Source: Trichomonas vaginalis G3 (Eukaryota > Parabasalia > Trichomonadida > Trichomonadidae). Taken from it: DNA of 64,000 nt. The translations under genes were made by a program, and so were the position numbers. This document shows, piece by piece, positions 27,688-39,068 of this stretch. Positions within the stretch are counted from its first letter, which is position 1; the number at the start of each line of letters is the position of its first letter. The stretch lies in NCBI RefSeq assembly GCF_026262505.1, contig NC_067205.1, positions 2,542,001 through 2,606,000 of the forward strand. The letters run 5' to 3'. The notes beneath the pieces were generated by a model, which made no database searches, was not told the origin of the DNA, and saw only the letters and a list, made by a program, of their open reading frames with translations.

Positions 27688-30600
27688 TAAGCTGAAAACA
27701 ATAATCAAGAATTTCCTAAGGTAATCAAGCGAAATTGTATTTATGAAATGCTCTCCTATGATGGGTAAATTGATAGGCATGTTTACGCTTCTTTATTTCT
27801 TGTTTTCGTAAAGATTATTTTGATATAATATGAATATCAAGATTTTTTATGTGTTGACAAGGTTATTGCATCTCTTGCAAAATGGGTGCATCTTCACTAT
27901 GTAAGCACTGAACGAATGAAGCTCTATTCTGCAGCTCCACTATTATATGGATTTTGTTCATTTTTGCGCCCAGCGTGCTATGTATAAATATAAGGCCGAT
28001 ATTTTGACTTTTTTGATCATAGTATGTAATTATGCGAAATTTTCATAATAAATTATAATCATTTGATCATGACAAATAGATGCATATTAATTTATTTTCG
28101 TACAAATTTTGGTATTTTACAAGCTGTAGGCTTCAATCAGAACTCTAATGTTAAATTACATTTCATATCTCAAAATGATACAGACGAAAATCTTTTATAT
28201 TTAAATATATAACTACCCATAAGAAGACAAATTTATACATTGGTTTGCAAGAAATTTTGATTAACAGTTTTTGAGAATTGAAATTTAGGATTTTAACATA
28301 TTGTTTTTTTGATATGAAGCATTTCTATTGCCTGTGCGCATTTAACTATTAGAGTATGACTTGTAAATAACGAGTTTGATTTTTAATCCGCATTATCTTT
28401 TAACTCTTGTCAAGAAAACTGAATACACATATATGATAAAATATTAATTATGTCTTTAAGAATATTTTGACCATATCTGTTCAAAGATTTATTCTACCTA
28501 GATGGCTATTGAAGCACTAAATAACCCCCTTCATTTTCAAAAATTTAAGGTTAAATAGTTTCAGTACCTTTATTATTCAATTTAAGTTCAACTTCATTAA
28601 TTGAAATATTACAACAGTACCAACGATCACACTCACTAAAACCCCGCACTAAAAATCGAAGTTTTGTTTTAAGACAGTTCCAAAGTCAAACTTATCAATT
28701 TTTCAATAGTTTACATTGAAATGCAGCTAGGATATCAATAATGTGATGTACCTACAGTTGGTTAACGAATTTTTTCAGGGGAATTTGATGATTTTCATAT
28801 TATTAATTTTTCATAAGTGAAGAATTAAGTATCTGGATAGATGACCTTGGTTCACTGCAGAGAGCAAGCCAGTTTAACCTATATTTTTAAAGTCTGCATT
28901 GGATATGAAATAGGAATCTAATTTTCAGAAGAAAAATCGGAGAAAAACACTTGATTAGGCAATGGACTCCTCTACTTTTGTAATTTCTATTGTTGGCTTT
29001 TTGAATAAACGAAGAAAATTAACGCGGTCCTAAAGACTAGTTGAGAGAAACTAATATGGTTAATAGCATGCATTCAAGTGAAGCCTGAAGGAATATTGTA
29101 TCATCATCGGTTCTCTCGAAAATAAAATATTCAAACCAATTGTCTGTGTTGATCATTCTCGTGAGGTCTCGAACTCAAATTAAAACTTTTTTCACAAAAA
29201 TCGAGTTTACATGAAATACCACTAAGATGGAGACTGTTTAGATAATTTTGTAACGTAATACAAAATTATACAAAGGTGACCAAACTATTTTTTGAAAGTC
29301 CGCCATAACTTTAATGGTACTATTTCAGCGTGTACAATGAATACAAAAATTCTAAGAGTGCCACATAAAATAGTACTTTAGACTTGAGTTAATGCTACCA
29401 AGCAAATGTTAAAACGATGACTTTAGTGTTTTGATAATCAAAGATTAAAATCATTATTGTCTAAATCAATAATCATAACGACAGAAGTTAATGTTTTTTC
29501 ATAAGTGCTTTAAATCCACTTTTAAAAGTATACCTCAAAAATCAAAATATCAAAAAAAAATTGGCCGATAGGTTTGGCTTTAATTTTTGTCTGCTTTTAT
29601 GATTTGATATGGATGTTATAATTTTAAAAGTTGAGCCAAATTCACCAATAGATTTTTGAGATTTGCAAATACTCAATAATTTTCAGCGTGTTATCTTTTA
29701 TTAAAAGAACTATTTGGTTTCAGTATCATATAAATTGATATTTACTTTCTATTTGAACCTTCATTTAGCTAATGATTTAATAATACAGATTTCATCTAGT
29801 CCTTATAAGAGAATTTTGAATTTGTTATAATAAAAAAACAAACAGATATAGCTTACACTTCTATAATAAAGATACCTTTTATAGAAATCAGTATGAAATG
29901 TGTTTTGGCTTATTGGAAGCATATCAGACATAATCGCCATAATCAAAAAATCTATATACCCAATAAGTAATAAATTTGTCGATATAGATTTTCCATAAAA
30001 TTAGTTTTTAGTCTGATCTTAAAATAAATTTAATTTTTTATAAAAAAATCACATTTAAAAGTACCTTTTTAGTAGCTCGAAAATAGCTTTTCTTCTACAT
30101 ATGCAAGCTATATTTTAAATATGGAGCAAATCGGATCGGCGAAAGGAGTTTAGTTACCTTTATCTAGAGATTATGGAATTTTGTGATAATCCTTTATTAG
30201 AGAATTTATCTCGTGCGAAACAGCAGCTCTGAGCGAATACCTTGCAGATTACACACAATAAAAATTTTAGGCTCTTCAGTCAAACAATAGAAGTCTACGA
30301 GGTACTGATTCTAGGCAAATCATTAATAGTCTCCTATTCTAGACACTAGTTAGAATCCGCAATAACATTCGTAGCTTTGAAGAAATTGACAGCAAATCCA
30401 TTGAATTTCTTGAACTTTGAATATATAGAAATTGTGAGAGGTGTTTAATATTGTAAGCTGGGACTCCATGCTGGAATTCATAATATTTTTATACATTGTT
30501 TACATAAAGCATGGGTCCATGAGCTGCCAACAAAAGAATTATGTTTCGTATGATGATATTCATTCTAAAAATGAGAGAAATTTTGTTCAATTAGTTTATC

Positions 30601-30820
30601 ATTTGGAAGTAGTATATGTGGAAGGGTTTAGTGACTTTTTTTGTTACGTCTATATATAGATGAAGGTATATTTTCACATCTTCTATATATAGATGATATA
30701 AAAATTTTTCTTACGTTTTTTAAGTCATGAATTCGTAAGAAAGCGCGACATTATTAAATAAATTAGTAATAAATATTATATACTAAACACATTTTAAAAA
30801 AATTAACATTAATTTTAAAA

Positions 30821-30846
30821 TACCCAGATTTTCCTTACTTTTACCA
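30821..30846 (-). repeat. Host repeat, copy 1
   Basis: 26 bp that recur exactly, inverted, at 55766-55791 on the other side of element B. Weaker similarity and a CCCCAG-containing neighbour extend the match. Confidence 0.75.
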
Positions 30847-30922
30847 CCCCTCTAAAGCTGGGGACACCGCCTATCGTTGGGAGTAGCTATTAAATAGAAC
30901 CACCAAGGGCATTTTTCGAACT

Positions 30923-30998
30923 GCAGGTGTAGTGTAGTGGAAACATCCGACATAATGATTCATTATGCTAAGGTTTGATTCCCATTTAGCTAATTTTT
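30923..30998 (+). tRNA. Decayed tRNA-like or SINE-head sequence
   Basis: TAGTGTAGTGG (30930-30940) fits the A box and GGTTTGATTCC (30972-30982) fits the B box with one mismatch, 31 bp apart, followed by a T run. A D-stem and a possible anticodon stem (CATAA/TTATG) can be drawn, but the acceptor and T stems do not pair. So it is a pseudo-tRNA, a SINE head or another polymerase III promoter, not a working tRNA. Confidence 0.3.
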
Positions 30999-31080
30999 TC
31001 TTTTTTGGATCATGAATTTTTTTTTGGGTCACTATAAGATTTGTTTCATGTTCTAAATCTGCTGCATATGTAATCTATTT

Positions 31081-31086
31081 TTATTT
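31081..31086. repeat. Target-site duplication of element B, left
   Basis: TTATTT directly outside the A tract. The same six bases follow the right end (54778-54783), with slight ambiguity from the T tract. Confidence 0.6.
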
Positions 31087-31150
31087 AAAAAAAAGGAAGT
31101 GGGGCTTCCAGGCACTTCGTGCCCTCTAGCCCCGAAGATGTTTAGTATAA
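31087..31150 (+). repeat. Left terminal inverted repeat of B
   Basis: Short A tract plus 56 bp nearly identical to the left end of A. Confidence 0.85.
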
Positions 31151-31354
31151 ATGAAGTTTTTATTCGGAAAATTGTTAGTCTTCTGGTGTGAATTCGGAGG
31201 ACTCTTCTTCTTCCTCCATTGCTTCTGGGAAGAAGCCTTCTTCTGGGTCGAAAACATTATATAATGTTTCACTTTTCACAAATTATATATGTTTTCATGT
31301 TTTGTCACTTTTCTGTCACTTTTCAGGAAAAAACATTTTTATTATTATATATAA

Positions 31355-32171
31355 ATGAATTTTACAAAACCTCCGTTACCGTTCTTTGAAATAAGAGTAA
31401 ATGTAAAGATATTATATTGAGAGACTTAAGAAACTACCGAATGGTCTAACATTTGTAGATTTGTTCGGTGGAAGTTTCTATATATCTCATTTGTGCCATA
31501 CAATATTCCCAGACTCAAAGATTATATGCAATGACTTCGACAACTATATGGACCGTCTCAAACATATACCAGACACAAACAATATATTGAAAGAGTTAAA
31601 AGAAAAGATACCTATAGGTAAGATGGAACGTATACCATTAGATAACAAAAATATTGTGAGAGAGGTTTTGAAAAAAGCAGAATATATAGACTGGATAGTA
31701 TATCTGCTAGACTATTATATAGTGGTGCTATAAGAGTTCATGACATTGAAACACTTATGTCAAAAGTTTTATATCTTAACTATACAAATGTTTTCAAAGA
31801 GGACATAGAAAAATATATTGAGGGTATAGAGTTTGTGAGATGTTATTGGACAGATTGTATGAAAAATATTAAAGACAAGGAAAATGTTTTCTTTATAGTG
31901 GACCCACCGTTCTATAAACACATGGGATTTTCAATACCAAGTAGACTGGACTTTGAGAGACTCTTTAGAAACTTTAGACGTTTTACATAACCATCCATGC
32001 TTTTACTTTACATCCGATAAAAGTGGTTTGGAAACCGTTATGAGATGGTTAGAGGACATACATGACTATGAGTTTAGATATGACAAGATAGAATATGAGA
32101 GAGGTCCTATAAACCGGAGAAAGTGTCATAACAAAGAAATTTTATTAGTAAGTAAATGTGGTTTGAAATAG
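31355..32171 (+). pseudogene. Dam methylase gene of B, broken
   Basis: Counterpart of the whole A methylase gene at 1664-2482; the DNA is highly similar and the FGGS and DPPF regions can be recognised. About four breaks. Confidence 0.75.
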
Positions 32172-32287
32172 GACTACTTGTTTTAGGTTTTTTCCATTGT
32201 GTCATTTATTTATTTGACGTGGCAGAAAAGTACAGAGAATATGAAGATGAACCAATGCCTGCAAATGTTCAGTATATGTACTCGTAA
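32156..32287 (+). CDS. 43-residue membrane microprotein, B copy
   Basis: Same length, start and stop as 2467-2598 in A, with the EIGLLVLGFFHCVIY membrane span kept. It overlaps the end of the methylase region in another frame. Staying whole beside a broken neighbour is the main support. Confidence 0.55.
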   Translation: MWFEIGLLVLGFFHCVIYLFDVAEKYREYEDEPMPANVQYMYS

Positions 32288-32310
32288 GAGATATTTTTAT
32301 CTAATATTAA

Positions 32311-32673
32311 ATGGACGCACAGAACTTAGCGAATGCACAGCAACCTGGACAACCAAACCAGAGAATATTCTAAATGAAGTTAGAATACAAACTGCAATGG
32401 CAAACTATGGTCAAGTGCCAACAGATGTACAAATGCAAACTGCCATGTCAAATGACGCTGCGTTAGGTTTGCCACCATGGTATGCAAATATGAGATGGAA
32501 AGAGTTTTATACAAACCCTGAGGTGGGATATAAACAACTTTATGCAGATGACGCGAACACAGGAGTTGACCCAGAATATGTTTTTCTACCAGAGGAGAAA
32601 CAGAATGTATGAGCTCCAGTTAAAGAATGCTATGGAACTCAACAGGAAACGTAAGAGACTAGGCGGACATTAG
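32311..32673 (+). pseudogene. p120 gene of B, broken
   Basis: Counterpart of 2622-2984, with the same promoter-like block and the same basic end. One or two breaks. Confidence 0.6.
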
Positions 32674-32691
32674 ATTTTTACATATAGTAAA

Positions 32692-32933
32692 ATGGGTTTC
32701 TTCAGTAAGATAGGAAACTTCTTTCGAAATGTTGGAAGAGGTATATGGAATGGAATAAAATCTGTCGGAAGAGGAATTTGGAACGGTGTCAAAATATTGG
32801 TAAAAGGGTAGGTCAGTTTGTTGGTATTATACCTAAAGACCCTGAACCAGAAGAACAAGCTCCTGTAATACAACAGCCTGAACCTGCACCACAGTCTAGT
32901 TGGCAACCAAATCCAACACCTCAACCGTATTAA
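32692..32933 (+). pseudogene. 80-residue amphipathic protein gene of B, broken
   Basis: Counterpart of 3003-3245 (MGFFSKIGNFF start; identical Pro/Gln-rich end). One or two breaks. Confidence 0.55.
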
Positions 32934-32937
32934 AAAA

Positions 32938-33780
32938 TTATATTTTTACCGTTCGATAGTAGTTGTATATGAAACTAAGTTCTAAGTAAAACGCATGGTA
33001 TAATGGAATTATTCTTTTTCTTCCATCTGTAGTAAACCATACTTGAAAGTCTGAAATACTTCCACTTGGTGGTTCGTATAACTTTGTAGGTTTTTCGTAA
33101 AAGTCATTTGCCAAGCATAAGAAAGAGTTTTGGGCGCCAGAAAATGAAGCATGAACAATAATGCATCTTGGTCGAAAACATTTTCATATGTTCCATTAGG
33201 GTTTTCGACTTCATAAAAGTCTGGGTGTACTGATATGCTGCAGGCTGATTTAACATCCTCATAAATCTATACCATGCCAAGTGTTATATTTTGTAGAAAT
33301 ATAAACGTTTTCTCCAAGGTCTTCTATTCTATTGATTTTTAACAGTTGCATTTTTCCTGTCATAAATAATATCGAGATGGTATTCTCCCTCGTCAATGTT
33401 ATACTGTTTTGCATATTCGATAGATATCGTTTATTTTTTCTTGAAAAGCTTGAAGAGTTGTTTTAAGTTTACAAGCAAACTAACTTGTAAAAGTTTTCCC
33501 TGTTCAAATTTCTCATACATACGTTTTTCTTTGTTATAGTATCGAACTTCAAAACCGACCGTAAATGGGAAACCATGTATGGCTTCTGAAATGAACTTCA
33601 TTCTACGAAATCCAATAGCTTTTGTGACAGATGGGTCTCTTAGCCATCTTAATGGGTAGTCAAAACGATAGCCTTCATGCTTTACGGTCTCTGTCTCAAA
33701 CTTTTGACCGACATTAGTAAAAAGTTCATCTAATGTTTAGTTGTAGCAACTCTTGAATTTTCTTTTTCTATTGGAAGCAT
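32938..33780 (-). pseudogene. p286-family gene on minus strand, broken
   Basis: Counterpart of 3250-4094. It retains the 3' end (SDFQVWFTT region) and the 5' end, and differs more from A in the middle than the neighbouring genes do. Several breaks. Element B also has a whole member of this family at 37703-38563. Confidence 0.55.
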
Positions 33781-33798
33781 ATTTTATCTAGAATAAAA
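33781..33798. promoter_or_regulatory. Bidirectional promoter-like spacer, B
   Basis: Same near-palindromic 18 bp as in A at 4095-4112. Confidence 0.5.
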
Positions 33799-35127
33799 AT
33801 GTCGAAAGATATTGCTTCCACGAGAGAAATACAACACAACCGACAACTCATTATGCAAGCTCTAAATAAGAACACAACAAACTTTTCAAACTATTCTAAG
33901 ATATCTGAGTCATTGAAAGAAGGAAACTTAAAACTGACAATAAACCCAATGACAGATGAGTTTCTGTTTCAAGACAATAAGAACCATACTGTCTGTATAA
34001 ATCCAACAAAAGGAACTTTAAACGAGAAACCTATAAATGAACTTCTTTTGAAAACAGATGTTGACAACAAAGCTGACAAAGAATATGTAGACGATGCAAT
34101 AGCAAAAGAAGAAGAAAGAGCTAACAATGCTTATGCAACAAAAGAACATACTCATCCTGAACTAGCAGACAAAACATATGTTGACAATAAAATGTCAAGT
34201 GAAGTGACAAGAGCTGAAAACGAATATTCTAAAAAGACTCATATACATTCTATATCTGATATTACAAACTTACAAGAAACCTTAAACAGTAAAAGTGCCG
34301 TTGGACATACACATACCATTGCAAATATTACAAACTTACAAGAAACCTTAAACAGGAAAAGTGCCGTTGGACATACACATTCTATATCTGAAATAACAGA
34401 CTTAAACGTTAGCCTTGAAAAGAAAGCAGATAAGAACCATACACATACAAGTTTTACAACTGTTGCTATAGAAAGTATTGAAGGAACGGTTGACGTAACT
34501 GATGGGGATGTATTATATTGTAAACCTCCTAACTTTCCACAAGGTTTAACATCGGATGACGACATAACGACGATGAGAAACATTAGATGTAAAGATGTTT
34601 ATGTCATGAAGGATGAACATAATATTAAATTCACTGCTCAAGATTTATATGACAAGAAAGCAGACAAAACAGAGCTTCAACATTAAAGACAGAAATGCTT
34701 CAAACATTATATCCTATAGGCTCTATTTATACGTCAATGAACTCTACCAGACCAGAAACAGTTCTGGGTTTTGGAACTTGGACTCAATAGTCGACAGGTT
34801 TTTGTATTGTGCAAATCTTCAAAGGAAACAGGTGGAAGTAAAAACGATTTCAGGTGAAAATTTACCTGCACACAGTCACTAATAGATTTAAGTACATCTC
34901 AAGCAGGTTGGCATAAGCATAGATATTGGGATTGGTCAGCAATGATAAAAGGTAAAGGATATGATGTTAAAGACAACGTTAAGTTTGCTATAAATTGTTA
35001 CTGGAGTAACACTGAGGGAGGAGGAAACCATACACATCACGTTTCAGGATATACGCAAACAACGGGACAAAGTAAAGACTACATGCCACCTTACATGACA
35101 GTTTACGCATGGTATAGAAATGCTTAG
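33799..35127 (+). pseudogene. Phage-like tail-collar fibre gene of B
   Basis: Better preserved shaft than in A. A head domain (MSKDIASTREIQHNRQ) is followed by KADKEYVDD and LADKTYVDN coiled units, then four HTH-type units (GHTHTIANITNLQETLN, GHTHSISEITD, NHTHTSF). A collar domain with GSIYTSMNSTRPET and a final MTVYAWYRNA complete it. The HTH motifs could bind metal and staple a trimer, as in T4-like short fibres. About three breaks. Confidence 0.75.
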
Positions 35128-36080
35128 TCGTCATTTTCAACTTCTTTAGCATATTCGTCAGGAGTTGTCTTATATTTGTTAGGAACTGTCTTTGAAAGTA
35201 TACCACCTTGAACTTTGACAAGTTTGAAACGAGGTCTGACAATAGTCGTTTTATCTTCTGCTTGCAGTGTGTACATTTTGCCATGTTTGCCTAAAACTTC
35301 ATAATATTCTCTTGTATACTTTCTTCTATTTTTACGAACACGAATGTGAGTACCTGTCGGGTTCCCATTGTTGTCATAGTCAATAGTATTTTCATATGGG
35401 TCGCGTTTAGGTATTTCTATTTTTACTTTGTCAACTTTCTGAAGTTTGAAGCCCGGCATTCTTTCTTGTTTGTCTCTTTTGACTAAATTATTAAATATAT
35501 AGTCTTTCTCTAAGTCAGGGTTGTTTTTCATTTCTTCGGGGGAGTGGTTTCCCAAACCTTTTTGTTTACGGTTATTGTAAATATTTAAAACTTGTCTCAT
35601 CTTTGCCATGGAGAAGTGTCTATATTTGTCGTCATATGACATTTCATTTGCTTCACCACCTTGTGGTTGGTTTAAGTCTCTTAACATTTTTATACAACCG
35701 TCAATGACACCAAGAGCAGAATGGTTTTGGTCGACAATGAAATATTGGTTTACATTTTTTGAACGCAGATAGTTTTTTACATCATCTGATTTGAAAGAAC
35801 TTTCACAGTCAGATGTCAGTTTTGTTGGATGGTATTTGTCAACGAATATTGTCAAAGCAGTTTTCACATCTAAAATATTTTTGGACCATAATGGTATGGC
35901 TTCACAGTATCTTGTGTTTTGACCGGACAAATATTAGCCAGTATGGTGGTCCATCTGTTCTAACTCTCGGAATGTTTTCCAAGATATTCCATAAGCATTT
36001 GGTGTTGAACTAAAGATTTTTATCATGAGTGTTTTTTTTGTCGCTTTAGAAACATAGGGGTCCTTGTTTGGATTCGTCAT
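35124..36080 (-). pseudogene. rve-family integrase of B, broken
   Basis: Counterpart of 5427-6382. The second catalytic region (LTSDCESSFKSD) and the basic carboxyl end (RKNRRKYTREYYEVLGKHGK) are well preserved. About two breaks. Confidence 0.8.
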
Positions 36081-36097
36081 TTTTTATCCTATAAGAA

Positions 36098-36500
36098 ATG
36101 GGTTTATTTGGCGCATTAGCAGGAGTTGCATCCAGATTTTTGCCCGCAGTGGGAACAATAGCCAGAGGTGTATTTGGAGTTGGAAGGAAGATTTTGAGTA
36201 CATTAGGTATACTTAAAGAGAAAGCACAACCTATTATACAAACTGTACAGAAAGGTTGGGATGTAGCACGAGATGCAACAAATCTTATTCCAAATCCTGA
36301 AACAAGAGGAAAAGTTCAAGGATGGATGGACAATGTAGGAAGACAAGCAGGAAACTATTATAACAAAGCAAATGACTACTATAACCAAAGCAGGACACTA
36401 TATGGACCAAGGTGAAAGATTCTTTAACAGAGGATATAACCATGCACAACAATGGGTAAACAATAACCAACCTCAACCGCCTCAAACGTGGGGAATGTAA
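36098..36500 (+). pseudogene. p133 amphipathic protein gene of B, broken
   Basis: Counterpart of 6399-6800, nearly identical through the MGLFGALAGVASRFLPAVGT part. About one break. Confidence 0.6.
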
Positions 36501-36519
36501 AGTTTTTTACTGAGATGAA

Positions 36520-36672
36520 ATGAACAATACAGCATTGAGACAAATGGGTTCAAGATGGATTTGTCGGCTTCCAGCAGTTACACCACGTGTTTGTCAAGTT
36601 CTTCCTATACCTCAGGAAGTTTTAGACCGACTTAAAAAACCTAAACAACCAGTTGAAAACAAACCAAACTAA
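36520..36672 (+). CDS. p50 small protein
   Basis: A 50-residue protein, whole here: MNNTALRQMGSRWICRLP, a middle with VCQVLPIPQEVLDRLK, and a Lys/Pro end. It opens after the same 17-bp TTTTTTACTGAGATGAA block used by p168. It is too short for any family call. The position among small virion-type genes suggests a structural or assembly role at most. Confidence 0.5.
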   Translation: MNNTALRQMGSRWICRLPAVTPRVCQVLPIPQEVLDRLKKPKQPVENKPN

Positions 36673-36691
36673 AATTTTTTACTGAGATGAA

Positions 36692-37204
36692 ATGACCGAA
36701 GAAGTTGAAACGGTAGATTTGACACCACAAACAAAAAGTTAGAACCATTGTCAAAACCTGTCAAAGAACTTACAGATGAAGAGAAAAAATTCAATAATAG
36801 AAAGTGCCAGGTCTGGAAATACAAACCCTAACTACAAAGTCACTTTTCATAAAAATGGAACGGCAAGTATCTCAAAAAAGAAACAGACTCTCACAAATAA
36901 AATATTGAAGTCTGAAGGAGCTTTTCGAGACAACAGATGGAAAAGTTTACTTCACTGACCAACAGTTCATTATAGAACATCTCATTGACTTAGAGTCGAA
37001 ATATTCTAAACTTTACAACAAACACAAAAAGTTGAAAGGAAAACAAAAACAAATGGCATATGATATTTATGAAGATGTTGACGACACAACTGTTCCTGCA
37101 AGTGAAGTAAAGTCAGAGAAACCGAAAGTGACGAAAAACCGATAGAAGAAGAAAAACCAAAAACTGAAGATAAACCAAAACCAAAGTTTAGTTTGGAAAC
37201 TAAC
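36692..37204 (+). pseudogene. p168 gene of B, broken
   Basis: Counterpart of 6990-7496, with the basic middle and Glu/Lys/Pro tail kept. About three breaks; the exact end is unsure. Confidence 0.55.
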
Positions 37205-37303
37205 CAAGTCAACCTTCATTAGCTGGTATGGGTTGGCGTCAAAGACTTATGGCAGCAGGCGGTTATGTAAAGTAAAGAAAAAATATTTTTTATTTTTATA
37301 AAA

Positions 37304-37549
37304 ATGCCCCATATAAGAATGGATAGAAAATCTGCTAGAATAAAAGCAGAGTTACAAAGATATGGTTGGAGAGTTTCGAAGAATTTTAAATATAGGAAGG
37401 GAAGACCCATAAAAGTCTATGACAAATTGTCTGGTCTTCGCTACGAAATGGATTTGGAAACAGCACGTGCAAATTATCCAAACAGACTAGAGAGGTTAGA
37501 AGAAGAACGTCTTATGGACATGCCTTTCGATGTGTTAAACATTGCATGA
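37304..37549 (+). CDS. p81 basic small protein
   Basis: An 81-residue basic protein, whole in B (RMDRKSARIKAELQRYGWRV; FKYRKGRPIKVYDKLSGL). It opens after TTTTTTATTTTTATAAAA. In A the same sequence leads straight into the polymerase region, so the B gene may be only the leading part of a formerly longer coding unit, or the polymerase joined it later in A; I cannot tell which. The basic charge would suit DNA binding. Confidence 0.55.
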   Translation: MPHIRMDRKSARIKAELQRYGWRVSKNFKYRKGRPIKVYDKLSGLRYEMDLETARANYPNRLERLEEERLMDMPFDVLNIA

Positions 37550-37597
37550 AGTAAAAATTTATTTTTTAAAAAGTGACATTTTTTTATTTTATTTGAA

Positions 37598-37702
37598 ATG
37601 TACGCTGAGTTTGTTGGAGAAGACCGTTGGGAAACTTGTTTGTTAGATGAGAAATATGAAATGGCATACCATTTTAAAACAATATATTTTTACATATATT
37701 AA
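37598..37702 (+). CDS. Possible 34-residue microprotein
   Basis: Short frame from ATG 37598 (MYAEFVGEDRWETCLLDEKY) whose stop overlaps the start of p286. Weak: there is no second copy to compare, and it covers the promoter-like block of p286. Confidence 0.25.
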   Translation: MYAEFVGEDRWETCLLDEKYEMAYHFKTIYFYIY

Positions 37703-38563
37703 ATGCTTCAGGTTGAAAAACAAAGAACAAAAGTAGCAGATACAAAACCGTTAGACTATATCTTTACAAATGCTGGTAGGACTATTTCAGATGAAGAAAT
37801 TTCATCCCGAGTATACAGGTTTGACTATCCAATTCGTTGGCTTCAAAGTCCTTCAGATGCAAAGGCAATAGGATTTAGAAGAGTTTTGTTTTCAAATAGA
37901 ACTAACGCATTTATGTTCGCAGTATATTTTCATGGGCAGTATAAAGGTTCTGATGGTCTAATAGACAAATTTGACGAAATGAGAATCTTTACAGTTCGTT
38001 CAGACGAAAGTCTTGAGAAAACTCTAAATGACTTTCAAACTCAAATGAACAAATATTATTGGGAATTTCAAGAAAAATACGACTCTTTACTAAATGGAAC
38101 ATACTATCTGAAACTAGAATATGACAAGATGAACTCCACCGTTTCATTTCAAAAGATTGAAATTAACCCTCCAAGAGATACAGAGTTTTTATTTTGGAAA
38201 GTAGACAAACGTTCTTGGGCACAATTTCTTCGGTTACTAAACCAGAACGAACCATTACCACCAGATGGTCCATTTAAATTTATACTTCCACCAGCAGATT
38301 TGACAGTTTATAGAAACGTGTTTGACCCTCAAAATGTTATGTGTCATGCAAGTTTCAGTTCAAGCAACAATAGTTTTCTATGTATTGGTAAGGACTTTTA
38401 TGACTTTGCTTCTAAATTCTACGAACCACCTAGTAACAGTTTCTCTGACTTTCAAGTTTGGTTCACAACAAATGGTGTGCAACATATTATTCCATTGTAC
38501 TATGACTTTTATCTCGAATTGTCTTTCATATATAACTACGGAAAAGTGCTGAAAAAGTATTGA
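37703..38563 (+). CDS. p286, unknown beta-rich protein
   Basis: A 286-residue protein, whole. Landmarks shared with the minus-strand relatives in A and B are VYRFDYPIRWLQ, AIGFRRVLF, HASFSSSNNSFLC, YEPPSNSFSDFQVWFTT and LELSFIYNY. It is aromatic-rich with alternating strands, consistent with a beta-sandwich. It opens after ATATTTTTACATATATTAA. It sits in the accessory zone at the place where A has its polymerase region. The family occurs at two positions and in both orientations in B, so it has been duplicated or moved. A minor capsid or receptor-related role is a guess. Confidence 0.7.
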   Translation: MLQVEKQRTKVADTKPLDYIFTNAGRTISDEEISSRVYRFDYPIRWLQSPSDAKAIGFRRVLFSNRTNAFMFAVYFHGQYKGSDGLIDKFDEMRIFTVRSDESLEKTLNDFQTQMNKYYWEFQEKYDSLLNGTYYLKLEYDKMNSTVSFQKIEINPPRDTEFLFWKVDKRSWAQFLRLLNQNEPLPPDGPFKFILPPADLTVYRNVFDPQNVMCHASFSSSNNSFLCIGKDFYDFASKFYEPPSNSFSDFQVWFTTNGVQHIIPLYYDFYLELSFIYNYGKVLKKY

Positions 38564-38573
38564 AAAATAATGT

Positions 38574-38640
38574 TTATGTTAGCATGTTAGATCTAACACG
38601 TTTTCTAACCACTTTTCTAACATCGTAGAAAACTCATGAA
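38574..38640 (+). repeat. AGATCT-centred compound palindrome
   Basis: First unit of the family in B, with core GTTAGATCTAAC and further CTAAC-type arms to the right, lying between p286 and the DEAIYL gene. Confidence 0.75.
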
Positions 38641-38699
38641 AACAATTTATTTTTGACACTTTCACAAAAAAATAAAAAAGTGAAGTTAAAATGAGATGT

Positions 38700-39059
38700 T
38701 TACTGAACTGGTTGGATGTCGCCTTCACAGGTTATGTAGAACGGCTGACCCGAGAAGTGAAGGAGAGACTGAATTGCCAATTTCATATGGGGTAGGGGGT
38801 TCTCCTTGTTTGGTATTTTTATCCAAGGACGTTTGTTTAGGAACTTAACAAGAGCTTCTCTTTTGGCGTCCTTTATGTCGTCGAAAGGAGTGTTTTCTGG
38901 TATTTGAATTGGAATTCCGGTCGAAGTCTCGAGATTCAAGGCAGCCCTTCCAGAAATAGTGGTGAACTTGACCTTGGGCTTCATGACCTTGCACAAGTAG
39001 TCTTTAACAAGCTCGTTAATTTCAATTAGGTAAATTGCCTCGTCAAATCCTTCTGGCAT
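38700..39059 (-). CDS. DEAIYL-family protein of B, 119 residues
   Basis: Counterpart of 12029-12394. I choose the ATG at 39059 (MPEGFDEAIYLIEINELV) because a longer frame runs into the adjacent repeat array and is not shared with A. The central GRAALNLETSTGIPIQIP and the final QPFYITCEGDIQPVQ are the same as in A, while many silent positions differ. Unknown function. Confidence 0.7.
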   Translation of the reverse strand: MPEGFDEAIYLIEINELVKDYLCKVMKPKVKFTTISGRAALNLETSTGIPIQIPENTPFDDIKDAKREALVKFLNKRPWIKIPNKENPLPHMKLAIQSLLHFSGQPFYITCEGDIQPVQ

Positions 39060-39068
39060 TCCGAGTCC

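Larger units (their letters stand above)
25598..31080. other. Host noncoding DNA between A and B
   Basis: About 5.5 kb of very AT-rich sequence with no frame I would call a gene; the few short frames (for example near 26109-26300 and 30441-30659) lack coding character. It holds a GC-rich palindrome, a tRNA-like stretch and one copy of a short host repeat, each listed separately. Confidence 0.6.
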
